From positions 1 to 36,622 of the IMG/VR virus record IMGVR_UViG_3300020428_000038: DNA of 36,622 nucleotides. One strand, given 5' to 3'. Each line of letters starts with the position of its first letter. Within the stretch, counting starts at the first letter, position 1. The notes under the pieces are model-generated. The model was not told where the DNA came from. It did no database searches and was given only the letters and a program-made list of their open reading frames with translations. Below are positions 10,301 to 19,200 of the stretch, one piece after another. The stretch comes from a virus. The position numbers and the translations under genes were made by a program.

Positions 10301-12234
10301 TCATCAGTCTCTAATCCGTGTCCAGCATATGCTATAAATGAACCCACTCCTGCATGATGAGTGTGGATACCACTTGTCGTTACAGCAGCACCAATATTGA
10401 TAGTGAAATTATTAGCATCTGCAACACTTCTTACACCATAATACTTTTGTGCATCGGTTGGGAATGTAATATCACCCTGTCCAGTACTAAATGCAATACC
10501 TGCTAATTTAACAACACTAGATGTTGTTAATCCATGTCCACTTCCAGAAGTGACTGTGGCTACACCAGATATATCATCATAACTTACTGATGTTATCGCA
10601 ACTGAATTTCCAGCCTGATTACCATAAGCAGTAAGGGTAGTAATACCGTTTGAAGGAGTTCCATTAATATATGAAATTGTCCTTGGTGCATAGAATCCAG
10701 TTCCACCCTCTACAATAGCAAAATTAGTAACTATTCCTGCTTCTGCTCTATTAACTACACCACCAGTTACATATTGATGTGCAAAAGTAGATACACCAAC
10801 AAATGCTTCAAATGTGTTTGTGGTTATACCAAGTACATCAAAACCAACTACATTTCTACCATCCAGAATGTTAGTATCAACACCAGCCCTTGTTAATCCA
10901 CCACTAACATAAGTTATTGGTTGTGTACTTATACCAAGATTAACTAATACGTTATTGGCATCAATAACTTCAGTAATTGGATAAGCATCCTCTCTAAAAG
11001 TATATGTACTAATACCATTATAGACTTGTACTTGTGTTATTAATAGACTTCTACTTTGATTAGAACCCGTACCAATATAGTGACCACCAGTAACTCCAAT
11101 AGTAGCAATTCCAGTTATATAATCGTACCCAAAAGTATTAACGTTCCTATTCGCAGATACAGGAGTAAAAGTAAATCCTGCACCAGTTATTCTAACTCTA
11201 TCGTCCTTTTCAAAACCATGAGATGCAGCACCAGTACTAAACGTACAAATACCAGCAATATGGTTATAATCTGCAGTACTAATAGCAACTGCACTTCCTG
11301 CTGAAGTTCCAAGATATGCAGTTAAACTTGCACCATAACCTTGAGATGATCTAACACTAATTTCTGGGACTGATCTATATCCTTGACCCTTACCTTCTAT
11401 TTGAATAAACTCAAGACTACCAGTTGATCCAACACCAACTCTTGCAGCAGCCTTAGTTGGTAAGTAATAACCAGAACCAGTCTGAAGTCCTACTTTATTA
11501 ATTCTTCCTGCCCTTGGAACTCCACTTAAGAAATTAAGTTTATTTGAAGCATTATCTACAATTTCAAAGTCTAGTCCTGGCGTTTGTACTACGTTGTTAA
11601 TTAAGATGAATGGATTGTTGTTTATATCCACTCCAGTATTAACATTGTTATAAACAGAGGTAACTATCCCGTTATTCTCTGTTAGGGTGAATTGAGTTCC
11701 TGCAATACCTGTAAATTCTAATGATATATCATCTAGAATCGTATTAGTGTCAGCAGTGTCAAAAGGATCCAACTTTCTGGAGAACATTCTGCCAGCAAAT
11801 GAAGATCCAGTTTCGAGTCCGACTGGGCCAGTTTTACCATAGGGAGCATCACTGAAAAAGATGTTATCGTCTACAATATTATAATCACCAGAAAATACTG
11901 AGTAAGCAATACCAGCAGAACTATGACTAGTTCCTAAAGTACCAAAAGCACCTCTCTCTACAACAACCTGTGACTGTGTAGATGTACTAAAAACAGGATA
12001 ATATCCAACACCTGTTTTAAAGATAATAATATCAGATATGGTGCCTACACCACTAATAACAGGATAAAATACACCTTCAATAGTTGGTGTAGTTGTCCCA
12101 TCAATTTCTATTTTTGGAGGATCCGTTTTAGCGTATCCAGCTCCACCAGCTAAAACCTGTATCTGGTGAACACCGTAAGTGGAATTAAAGGATGGTTTGA
12201 ATAACGCTCCTTGTCCAGGCGTAGTTCTTGGCAT
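1339..12234 (-). CDS. Giant repeat-rich virion structural protein (baseplate/tail-fibre-like)
   Basis: This 3631-residue protein starts 14 nt after the 340-residue gene, with an AGAGG ribosome site. I cannot give it a T4 name; by position it replaces gp9-gp12-type genes. From the N-terminus it has: a region with GxGY beta repeats (residues about 1-600); 18 repeats built on C-x2-D, then H or K, then YPR, then GVST (about 740-2560); at least twelve short GG-x-Y-x-H-x-FV repeats scattered among them; a linker with a further KSKVLPTTRIIK-type stretch; a propeller-like region of about seven AVG-x-GG blades (about 3089-3384); and a last GG-x-GY unit. No signal peptide, membrane segment or frameshift is visible. 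It probably forms a long beta-rich surface part of the tail. Whether it binds the host is inference. Confidence 0.93.
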   Translation of the reverse strand: MPRTTPGQGALFKPSFNSTYGVHQIQVLAGGAGYAKTDPPKIEIDGTTTPTIEGVFYPVISGVGTISDIIIFKTGVGYYPVFSTSTQSQVVVERGAFGTLGTSHSSAGIAYSVFSGDYNIVDDNIFFSDAPYGKTGPVGLETGSSFAGRMFSRKLDPFDTADTNTILDDISLEFTGIAGTQFTLTENNGIVTSVYNNVNTGVDINNNPFILINNVVQTPGLDFEIVDNASNKLNFLSGVPRAGRINKVGLQTGSGYYLPTKAAARVGVGSTGSLEFIQIEGKGQGYRSVPEISVRSSQGYGASLTAYLGTSAGSAVAISTADYNHIAGICTFSTGAASHGFEKDDRVRITGAGFTFTPVSANRNVNTFGYDYITGIATIGVTGGHYIGTGSNQSRSLLITQVQVYNGISTYTFREDAYPITEVIDANNVLVNLGISTQPITYVSGGLTRAGVDTNILDGRNVVGFDVLGITTNTFEAFVGVSTFAHQYVTGGVVNRAEAGIVTNFAIVEGGTGFYAPRTISYINGTPSNGITTLTAYGNQAGNSVAITSVSYDDISGVATVTSGSGHGLTTSSVVKLAGIAFSTGQGDITFPTDAQKYYGVRSVADANNFTINIGAAVTTSGIHTHHAGVGSFIAYAGHGLETDDFVYASGVAVTFTSAPTVNVGGVEYDEQTGIATITTRKNHNLTEDDCVILSGISFTCNYDPALGISSAEYDNTTGVMTVTTSAAHGYKVGKDVVFTGLGFTCQLDNGANQHYYPRSRSTAYDTSLPVVGIAGTTVTIDVGFAPPKDQFTHVFDKANAGALIGGGAYNHRYIRSEEGALLTGGDFTHKFISATADSTFSGGNYEHKFVSSEDKTIKVGGNYAHTFVPARTVADCIDIVGGGTTTPTNADYVPSTGALVLTVPGHGLSGPTSHTITTARYNALVGILTITVPGHNFANGDQIKIDNDAIGFKCSMDGNSTTHTYPRSTDPVSNQWLPISNKTTDNFEVFVGMSTIVNYSVTDALYTPSVGVMTMTIGNHDLLAGSSIKIKPSSLGFKCEMDSQTATKYYPRSTDPVYDTAVPITGIGTTTITVQVGVSTIVKYNIRFADYNPVVGIITISLDRLHGFTVGDSIKFKEGSIVFKCAKDAFQTNHFYPRPQDPFYNTAVPIVSCAGTIFTANVGVTTLGNFIHSFVPNQGVAVEGVIAGGDYGHTFSGVGTDAVITGGVYDHTFESAVSGGLKRPSTKVEISKGALTFKCAKDNYATEHAYPRTTDPAYNTELGIVDTTSNTFEVRVGVSTVQERAITDASYNAATGDLVMTVGSGHSYTSPTSHTITTATYTPSTGVIEPTIANHGFLSGDYVNFGTGSVSFKCEEDDYATPHAYPRSSDPYANRWLPIYNVGVNTFSVFVGVSTNTTEHIFFVGLAGGLKKATDTVGINTAAVVMTCFRDQHKTKHAYPRPDDPIGGNKSVGIGATTDSTITINVGVSTIKNYSITTAAYTASTGIVTVFSNRHGLSGNLIQTTNFATYDAASGIMTVTTNGDHNLITGDRVQFDRDSINFRCMMDGRKSIKSYPRASDPVHQQWLPIETVADDKFKVIVGVSTIVTHTPTSGSYNPFTGLMTVDIGEHSLKKGNGVKLKTRAFKFTCGQDNHATNHFYPRATSISGPDPAYNTSVKIVATTDTTITLDVGKSSNQSTHIFISSSADSVISGGNYVHTFENAISNNIKIARDTIGITTNSYTFQCSQDNYGSDHTYPRSGYAHTFVSATTGAAFTGGSYAHNFVSAGAESIYVTQSGAKLTPTNAAYNAETGNMVLTFGSNHGLVAGTNTVGIATNSITLTCDRDNHATNHSYPRSTDPVHGLTNVAIGATTLDTITVNVGVSQIVSKNITAATYDPESGSMEITIANHGLLVGQPIGIVTNSMTFTCARDLHATNHTYPRNTDPYHNKNISIGATTANTITLFVGKSNTGDPLNNREIGILTSTADTFTFNVGITSLVKYNITTSTYTPSSGIVTFTTDSSHGLTTATSVGIATGGLIFSCEMDQHATEHAYPRPGFAHTFVSATSGAVIKGGDYAHTYVSSLAGVAFTGGNYRHEFVSAATNSVHVGSWTGTKLTPNDVSYNAVTGNMTMKFASAHGLVAGSNTVGIATGGIVLTCDRDNHATNHAYPRASDPIHGLVNVAIGATTLTSITVNVGVSTIVSSGITTATYTPATGDIELTVGSGHGLLAQGQATATNANYNPAAGIMTVTVAGHGWEVGEYVKFEPDAFVFTCGIDTHATPKAYPRPSDDYYNTWLPILGTDTNTFSVQVVKNPPSTSVGVHTFVSSATNGVKKANNTVGIHTRSITMTCARDAHATNHAYPRDADPINNKQVGIKAVTSTTITINCGISTLVTYGVTDASYNDVIGDLELTVGAGHGFVVNDNANVGIATNALTFTCAQDAHASNHTYPRTSDPIHKKVVSIGATSDTTITLNCGAAGIDDPAHSEGLKPTKITSNTISLNVGATNQVNFNVGGATYQESVGVMTMSIGTHSLEIGQNVKLANESIYFKCSRDGNATSHVYPKGGDPWYNGSVITRVIDANNIETNVGVSTVPTHYNSGGTIQGVIIAPREFNNSASGVDYASGGTFVDKIIDNKNFVVNVGISTVDHNYNRGGLSQQGKRMASSIEKGFSGFDVIEKIDSATFRVDAGLTTERALFKRGGRIDKPVYVDIAEPDPYFNRKLEYVSGSTGVGTDSKVDVRINVDGQIGEYNILEEGTAFKVDEVLTVAGIATDPRVGVLTEFQLKVMELESDTFSGFYPGQFILFDDISAYFNGRRKKFTLSVTTAGETEILSLKTLPGSDMNITNNIFIYINDILQTPQSSYTFKGSRIIFTEAPKVNSKCSVFYFRGSKRDVETIDPVQSVKSGDIVQIKENKLELFDIDQFQRTTKRIVASDLLETFTYDSIGINTDQNADRPLSWIKQRQDQILSGVLIPKSRPNLKSKVLPTTRIIKAVGNLDDRLHVSNAFPVFTNIDKLLQAERNIQIFDDGDVEPGIVTSIVSTSSSISSLAISYGGTGYSNLASPNVAISSALITRKDPIKDWKFDGISGVLQSVEFKAITQQEPIVAVGSSSYYINTKSGTFWERGQIGFGNTITFNGVGMGFSYANQGSLNVMAVGDYASMARAVAIGNSIGTWTALDLKEERTIPAINQTGKFDSTYEGNFQDVLWEGTRNTWVAVGAAGSIFTAVGLTTAEAFSQYSGTLQQLNSVCYGQSEFVAVGNGGVVIASNDGTGWGDKISNTAYDLNDIIYDGNRFICVGDNGTIGISTNKNYWQPWSQQLPAGTVHPATFDFKTLKFIDGIYIGISTVGDMYYSFDLANWNKREVNHTNEIRDIVNTSFGDFASTRIIAVGTGTTQFYADPVINRAVATSSVTAGVLTALTVTDGGFGYEVGSSPPVIIETDKAKQEKIYSVNAKGDFGDIVGINTWLPGSAGVLPRLAFTLKSQYNDNTNLGYGYSSLNALGVEYSGLEKGDYFTIYDSSLVVGHALTGITTSSGANEPVGMVTAGDYLGGVFRVEEVTNGDAVSGIVTVTCAFQPGPTPYGNNHIQVGVGTTATTDTFWGKYSWGQIYGYQNRGSGNPKEFFVNANNGNVGLSTAAVVSRLKPLT
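2085..2970 (-). repeat. Propeller-like AVG repeats at the C-terminal end of the giant protein
   Basis: About seven repeats of roughly 40 residues carry a core such as FVAVGNGGVVIASNDGTGW or FICVGDNGTIGIST, ending in an aromatic residue. This pattern (hydrophobic-AVG, G-x-I-x-x-S-x-D-G-x-x-W) is typical of beta-propeller blades of the BNR/sialidase or YVTN kind. The fold is inferred from the pattern, not computed. Confidence 0.7.
5690..6133 (-). repeat. Internal segmental duplication, copy 2
   Basis: This block (YPR-PGFAHTFVSA through LTCDRDNHATNHAYPR to GVST) matches the block at 6637-7025 almost residue for residue in the DRDNHATNH and NVAIGATT parts. It has one extra GG-x-YAHT-type unit. 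The order of repeat types is the same, which points to duplication of about 0.4 kb followed by divergence. Confidence 0.65.
6637..7025 (-). repeat. Internal segmental duplication, copy 1
   Basis: This is the partner of 5690-6133. It runs YPRSGYAHTFVSATTGAA, then a GG-x-YAHNFVSA unit, then LTCDRDNHATNHSYPR and NVAIGATTLDTITVNVGVS. Copies lie about 0.9 kb apart from start to start. Confidence 0.65.
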
Positions 12235-12248
12235 TTAATCTACGTCCT

Positions 12249-13271
12249 CTATATGATGTTAATGGAACTGCTACAATAAACCCTAGTAACACCAGTACCG
12301 TCCCTGATAATACTAAAGGTTAATATGTCATCATTTGCTGTTGCAGGTGGAGGATTACCACCAACCCACTTAATACCAGATGCAACAGGCGCCCCATTGA
12401 CGTTTACTGCATCTCCGTAAGTATATCCAATACCAGAATTATTAATCACCGTAACTGTTGTTGCTTTACTATTTGCACCACTTACATTTGTAAAATTCCA
12501 TGCTGTAACTGATGTTGTAAGTCCACCAAGAACAACTGAACCCTGAGATATATCAACGGTGAATGTACCTCCTGCACTTACAGTAAAGTTATCACTAAAG
12601 TTACCTACGACTTTCTCTGTAATATCTGCATTAAAGTTTACCTGATCGGTTAAAGTACTAGTACCACTGACTAAAACATCCCCCTGAACATCTAGTCTAC
12701 AAGTGGGAGCAGTAGAACCTATTCCAGTATATGCGTTTTTATCAACAACAAATGACTTTCCATCAGTAGAATTTTGATCAGATACTCGTAATCCGTGTCC
12801 ATTACCTTTTGCAATTGCCCATATAGTAGGTCTTTCGTTTGAGAATGATGCAACTTCTAACTGTGAGGTAGGCAGTGATGTGCCTATACCAACCATACCA
12901 TCAGCTTTGATCCTAAACATGGTGGTTGCATAACCAACCTCAATAGGCCCATCCGTAATTGCACCAGGCTGTTGAATGGTTATCTTACCAACATCAGCAT
13001 AACTTGATGTTACAACACCAGATGTATTGACATTTATATCGTCTGCAACACTCTTTGCAATTCCAGCAGCAATAGATGTCGTCGCAATACCACAGTTAGT
13101 AGAATAACCAGCAGTAGTAGCGTAAGAAACGAAACTTAAAAGGTTAGCACCGTCTCCAAACGTTTCATAAATTTCACTAAAATTACTATTAATTTTGATG
13201 GTTCCTGCCAATAGGGTATCACCCGTGCCGTCATTCGGAGCAGAACCAGTACTAATTCCCTGTTTAGACAT
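12249..13271 (-). CDS. gp9/gp10-like baseplate or short-fibre structural protein
   Basis: This 340-residue protein carries near its N-terminus NDGTGDTL...KINSNFSEIYETFGDG (residues 13-41). It matches the start of T4 gp10 (DDGTGDYLRKGGIKINENFDELY) and, more loosely, gp9, as I recall them. Residues 128-140 and 183-195 are two copies of the G-I-G-x-x-x-P-x-x-x-L-x-V motif, common in trimeric phage fibres. The C-terminal part is a beta-rich region that includes NNSGIGYTYGD. It is much shorter than T4 gp10 (602). The exact late promoter TATAAATA lies only 20 nt upstream and there is no clear ribosome site, so the leader is very short. It is followed closely by the 3631-residue gene, with which it is probably co-transcribed. 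Confidence 0.9.
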   Translation of the reverse strand: MSKQGISTGSAPNDGTGDTLLAGTIKINSNFSEIYETFGDGANLLSFVSYATTAGYSTNCGIATTSIAAGIAKSVADDINVNTSGVVTSSYADVGKITIQQPGAITDGPIEVGYATTMFRIKADGMVGIGTSLPTSQLEVASFSNERPTIWAIAKGNGHGLRVSDQNSTDGKSFVVDKNAYTGIGSTAPTCRLDVQGDVLVSGTSTLTDQVNFNADITEKVVGNFSDNFTVSAGGTFTVDISQGSVVLGGLTTSVTAWNFTNVSGANSKATTVTVINNSGIGYTYGDAVNVNGAPVASGIKWVGGNPPPATANDDILTFSIIRDGTGVTRVYCSSSINII

Positions 13272-13290
13272 TATTTAAAACGTTTTTCTT

Positions 13291-13298
13291 TATTTATA
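13291..13298 (-). promoter_or_regulatory. T4-type late promoter TATAAATA
   Basis: There is an exact TATAAATA on the minus strand in the short gap between gp7 and the gp9/gp10-like gene, 20 nt before the start codon. It matches the T4/cyanophage late consensus recognised by the gp55 sigma factor. Confidence 0.75.
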
Positions 13299-13299
13299 G

Positions 13300-16200
13300 T
13301 TAATATGGAGGGTTATCATCGTGACTTGCCAATGTTGTGTCGGCAGTCGTAACTGAAGAATTCATTCTATTGGTATCATAATAGAAATTATTAGCAACTG
13401 TATTCTCTGCTTTGGCTGTTCTTGCCTGAGCAAATGTAGTGTCACCAATCTGTTTAACCTTAAGGTACTCATTATCTATCTTCAGAATATCTCCTTTTGT
13501 TAAAGAACCAATTCCTGCAGAAACAGTTACACCTTCATCAGTTTGACCAAGAGCACTTGAAACAGTTATACTTAGTTTTTTGTTCTTTATAGGAGTTTGA
13601 ATAATATTATCCACCATAATCAAAGCCTGTTTTGTTGGTTCCTGAACTGTAAGGATATGTGTCCCCGTTCCTAATCCAACAAAATTGAAAGGTAATGATG
13701 TAGATAATCCAGCAACTCTGAATTTAAAGTCATCAACTTTCTGTACGAATAACTCATTAGGCATGACATTTGTACCCAACTCAACAGGAGTTAGATATAC
13801 GTCATCAGTTGGTGTAGATCCACCAATATATGTTCCAGCAATAGCAACTACATTAGTAGAAGCATATCCCGTTCCTCCAGTAACAACACCAACAGCTGTA
13901 ATATCTAAATTACCATCTCTAGTAATATTAAATACTGCACCAGATCCAGATCCATTATTCGTGGATGGAACATTACTGTACATGGTAGAAACACCAGTTC
14001 TTGTACCAGTAACCTTTGTAATTGGGAACGTCAAATTATTTGCAGGAGTAGCCCCACCTAAGTGTGTACCAGCAATACTTACGTTGTCTCCAACAAAGTA
14101 ACCAGCACCACCATTAATCAATGTAACTGCTGTAGATATACACTGTCCAGTAGTTTGATTGAAATCGAACTTGACTTGGAAATGAGCACCAGAACCTCTA
14201 GTACATATACCAGCTAATCCACCATTAGGATTACCAAAACCATAAATTCGGAATTGATCGCCTGGAGGGTTAGCAGTTACTGCAGTACCCGTTACGGGGC
14301 CTGGGATTTGGACGTTATATCCATTTTCAAATATTGCACTACCACCAATACCAGATGATCTGGCAGCCATAATAATATCTTTAGTACCTGTTGTATGTGA
14401 TGTAATTGCAATACCAATCTTAGATCCACCGTCGGTGTCTAAAGTTACAGTCTGACCAGTCTGGAAATCATGATTCTGAATACTAATGATGTTAAGTGCT
14501 AGATCAACAACGTTTCCATTAGCAGAATTATATTGTTTCTTAAAGGCAGGGACGCCGCCAGAAGTTAACTGGAACTGTTTACTTCCAACCAATGTTCCTG
14601 TTCTATCATGAGAACCATCAAATCCACTAGAGATATCATCCAAATTTAAGACCTTATTGGTCTTATTCATAACAAAACTCTTAATTGGTCTTCCTTCTGG
14701 GAAATAGATTCTCTGTACAGAACCGTCTGGTAGAGGATCGTCCTCAGTAACCATAGCAAAATTATCTCTTTTACCCAAATACATCTCATTATCAATATTC
14801 AAAATAAGGTCAATCTTAATATCAGCAGGTTTGACCTTCATGTTGGTTGACTTAGCAATACCAACAGATACCAAATTCAGTGTTTCAGCATCCTTCTTAG
14901 AATCACTCTCTACTACAAGATCAGAGAATTCTAAGAATCCAGATGGATGAACAATAGATTTTACAGCCTCTTTCCACTTATTGTGTGGTAACTTACTCTT
15001 AATTGAATATGCAAACTTTTGATAATAGAAGTTGTCTGATAATCTCTGACTGAAATCATTCAGAATACCAACATTCATATCATTCTTGGAAACCTTATCC
15101 CTAGTAACTCCAAGAGTTGTATCAACACTAAATCTGTTGACATCTCTTACATTACCATGAAGTTTAGACACCTGACCATACAATGTATCTCCAGGCAATA
15201 GTTTTCCAATAGTATCTCTAAGTCTAAGTTGACCAATGTTTCCATTCCAACCATTCTCAGAAACATATCCTTCAAATCTAACAGATGTTACTTTCTCACC
15301 AGAAACATACTTGGCATCGTCAATAATCGTCATATTGAACTTAGCCATGTCATTGTAGTTAACAATGGATCCTAAAGTGAAGTCATCATCATAGGCACCC
15401 AAAGTAACAGTAGAAATGCCAGGAGCATCATTCATACTGAAAGTAACTGTGTTATTAGCGGTACTTACACCTGTTACTGAATAGAAAGTATAGTCATAAT
15501 CTGCAGAGTTGAAATTGCCCTCTCCATTCGTTATTGATAGTGGTTTTAATCTACATCCTTCAACAAATACCTTGTCTCCTACTGCAAATGGTAGTTTAGT
15601 TTCAGTAGATGCAAATCCAGTTTTTATTGGAATATTGAACTGTGCATCTAATAGTAATTCAACAGTAACAGATGTTCCTGAATGAGTTATGGCATCAATG
15701 TCATAACCATTAGAGTTATTAGTTGTAATTATGCTTAGTGGTTCTTTAAATTCATAAGCATTCTGAGTAACTTCTACACTATCAACAGATCCACCAATTA
15801 CATGTGCAGCAATTGATACATTATCATTACCACGAACAGTAAGTTTAGGTGGTTGGTTATATCTCTGACCACCATCAACAACTTTAATTTTATCTATTCT
15901 AGCAATACCACTTATGTCAACAATTGCAGGAACACTTAAGAATGGCAATAGAGTAGGATCAGTTGGATAATCAAATCCATCTTTTACTCTTTCAATAGTA
16001 TCGATCTGACCTATTTCTGGTGAAGAAACCTTAACAATGGCATCTTGACCTTGAGTACTTGCAAAACCAATAACTTTAGGTAGAACAGTATATCCTTTGC
16101 CAGGGAAATTGATTTTAGTCTGAGAAACTGGGCCCCTTGCAGTAGGTGAAGTTGTACTATATGTGATAGTACTTACACCTGTTCTAGAGACATATTTCTG

Positions 16201-19200
16201 AGCTTCTAGTGGTTTTTCTAATAAGTTGAAAGTAAAGTTCTTATCATCACTTCTTATTACTTTATGTTCATTCTTTAGAACAATATTTCTGAATGTTATG
16301 TTGTTTCTTCCAGTAACATCAGTATCAGATGATCCATATGTCTTTCTTGCATCTGAAGGAACAACAGGAGTCAAATTATAGAATGTTTTACTTGGCCATT
16401 CAATATCAGTTCTAAGAACTACAGTTGCATTAGCATTTCCAGAAATACCATTTCTTGCAATGTTAAATCCAGATAAACTTGTACCATAAACGTCTAGTCT
16501 TGAATTGAAAGTAATATCTTCAAAGAAGTCCAATCTCATATCCAATAGACTGTTATCAGAAACATCAAAAGTGATGGTATTTCCTGTTGTAAAGTCTACT
16601 GGTGGATTGATCTTAGCAATATAACTCTTATTACCTGATTGAGATTCAGTTACCGTTGTTATTGCTACAGGATTAGAAGCAAAAACATCAGATTTATACT
16701 TACAAAGTTTTATAGATTCAGTATCTTCCCTAAGAACAAAATAAGTCTCATTATTTGACAACCCAGCAATAGTATTTCCACTATCATAATAAACTACTTT
16801 ATCTCCACTCTGTAGGTCTTCATCAGCAATGTTTATCTGAGTTAAATCAGTAGAGAAATTAGTATATGCAAATCCTACTTTCTTTGTAGTTACTTTTGCA
16901 ATAACAGGATCATATCTAAGGGCAACTGATTCAGCAGACTTAGGTAATGCATCTAATGTAATTGTGTCACCAGTTAAAAGACCATGAGCAGAAGATACTC
17001 CTACATCTCCATAGAATCTTTCTATCTTTGTAGTTACTTTTGGATACTTAGTTGTAAGTGAATGTGCAAACCCAGAATTAGATGCAGGTGTATAGAACCA
17101 TATTGCATCTCCTGTCGTACAGAACCCTGCAGTTGCCAATCCAATATAATCTGGTTCTAAGTTAATTGCCCAAACATCTCCATCAGGAAGAACTACCGTA
17201 CCCACACCAGAAGTTGCACCAGCACTAGTTTGTGCCCAAACAATAGAAGTTCCACCAATACCCATGTTATAAGTCAAGTTTTGACCAGTAAAGAAGGTAT
17301 GATCTTTAATATAAATTCTTTGTTGAGGAACAAACCTATTTTCTATAGTTTGTACAGCTGTGGTACTTAAACCAGTAAGAGGTATATCATAGTGTGTTCC
17401 AGTAGAACCAACACCAACAGTTTGTTGTGGATTAAAGTAGGTTACATAGTTTTCAAAAGTAAATTGAGATACCGTTGAAGCACCAACTGGGAAGTGGAAT
17501 TCCTTTGGTTTTAATACTACATTAAATTCTGCAGCTGCATGTGTCATTGCAGCACCAACAAAATTCTCTCTATTTACGAATAGTCTGGAGAACTGTTCAT
17601 CAATATTAGTAACTAAGAAAGTCTCTGTTCCTATACCAATATGATCACTTGGTTTAAAACCTCTGGTATCTGTAACATATATGTGAGTACTAACTCCAGT
17701 ATTAGTTACATTGTCTAAGAAAGTTGCCAAACCTACAGTTCTAGTAAGAACGGTAACCTTTTGAGGCCCATTAAACTCAGTAAATTGAGAAGTATCAATA
17801 CCACTTAAAACAACTGTTTCACCACTTGATATCTCATGAGGAATGGTTGTTACACCAACAATTAAACCTTTGTCTTTTCTTAATTCAGTGCCTGGGAATG
17901 TAGAGACTCCAATCGTTACAGATTCTACATCTTTACCAAGAATTTCACTTACAACAATACTAGCACCAGTTCCATCAGTACCTTTATTATCTAATGTAAG
18001 AGGATCGTCTATTTTATACCCATCACCTCTAGCAAAAATAGTTACTGAAGTTATTCCAGCATTCTTTGTTTTTCTAACTTCAAATTCCTGTTTTAAGGCA
18101 TCCTTAACATCATCAATCAACTCATAATCGGAATTACCATATGTTAGATAATATGGAGATATATTTCTAGTAAGTTTCCTAGAAGCAATATCAATATCTT
18201 GGTTAAAGAAAGTTACAAAGTTCTCTTCAATTGGAGTGTCTTTAAATGCACCACCAATCATATATGGGAACTTAGGTTTAGCAACACCACTAGAATCAAC
18301 GTCAACACTGTAGAAATAAGCATAAGTTCCATCAGGGAACTGTGGAGTAACACAATACCTTCCACCATGTTCGTCTAAGCCTCCAGAGTTATCGAAGAGA
18401 TAATCATTAACAAAGTATCCAAACGCAAAGCCAGGAGGTCTTAAACCAGATCTAAGACTAGTATCAAGGATATATCCACTACTCAATCTAATAATTGCAC
18501 CACCAACAGCATTCTGATAACCATAAGGGCCGTAAATTGGATTACCATCATAGGCATATCCCAATACTGGTGAATGTGTTGCGTTAGGTGTCTCTAAGTT
18601 ACCAGAATCAATGTTATCTCCAAGTTGATATCTCAACTTCTGTGGGGGATACATTCCTATTGTTTGTAGTTGATATTCTGGGTTTGTACTTGGTTTAGTT
18701 AATATAGAGTCCTCAACACTGATAATGTTCTCATTCTTCTGAACTTGATTAAGTTTCCACTCACGAACGTTAGCAATAAACTTAGCAGATTTACCTCTGT
18801 TCTGTAGATCTAAAGTAGTATCACTAGAAGCATAACCAACACCACCATCAAGTATTGATACACCTGTTATTCTATTATTAGTAATAATAGGTCTAATATC
18901 AGCAAAGTCTCCTGTAGGACTGTAAATGTTAATATCAGAGTCTTCTCGGTATCCTTGACCAGTAGCAAGTATCTGAACGTCTACAATAGAACCATCGATA
19001 ATGATTGGTTTCAATAATGCCTGATATACAACTGTTGATATTCCAACATCAGGTCTTCTATGGAAGTCCATGATATTAGTACAACCATAACCAATTCCAC
19101 CTTCTTCTAAGTAAACACTTTCAATAGATCCAAGAACTAAAGGTGATATTTCAGGTTTGATGATAGTTGTGCTACCAATAGCAGATAAACTCTCTACGTT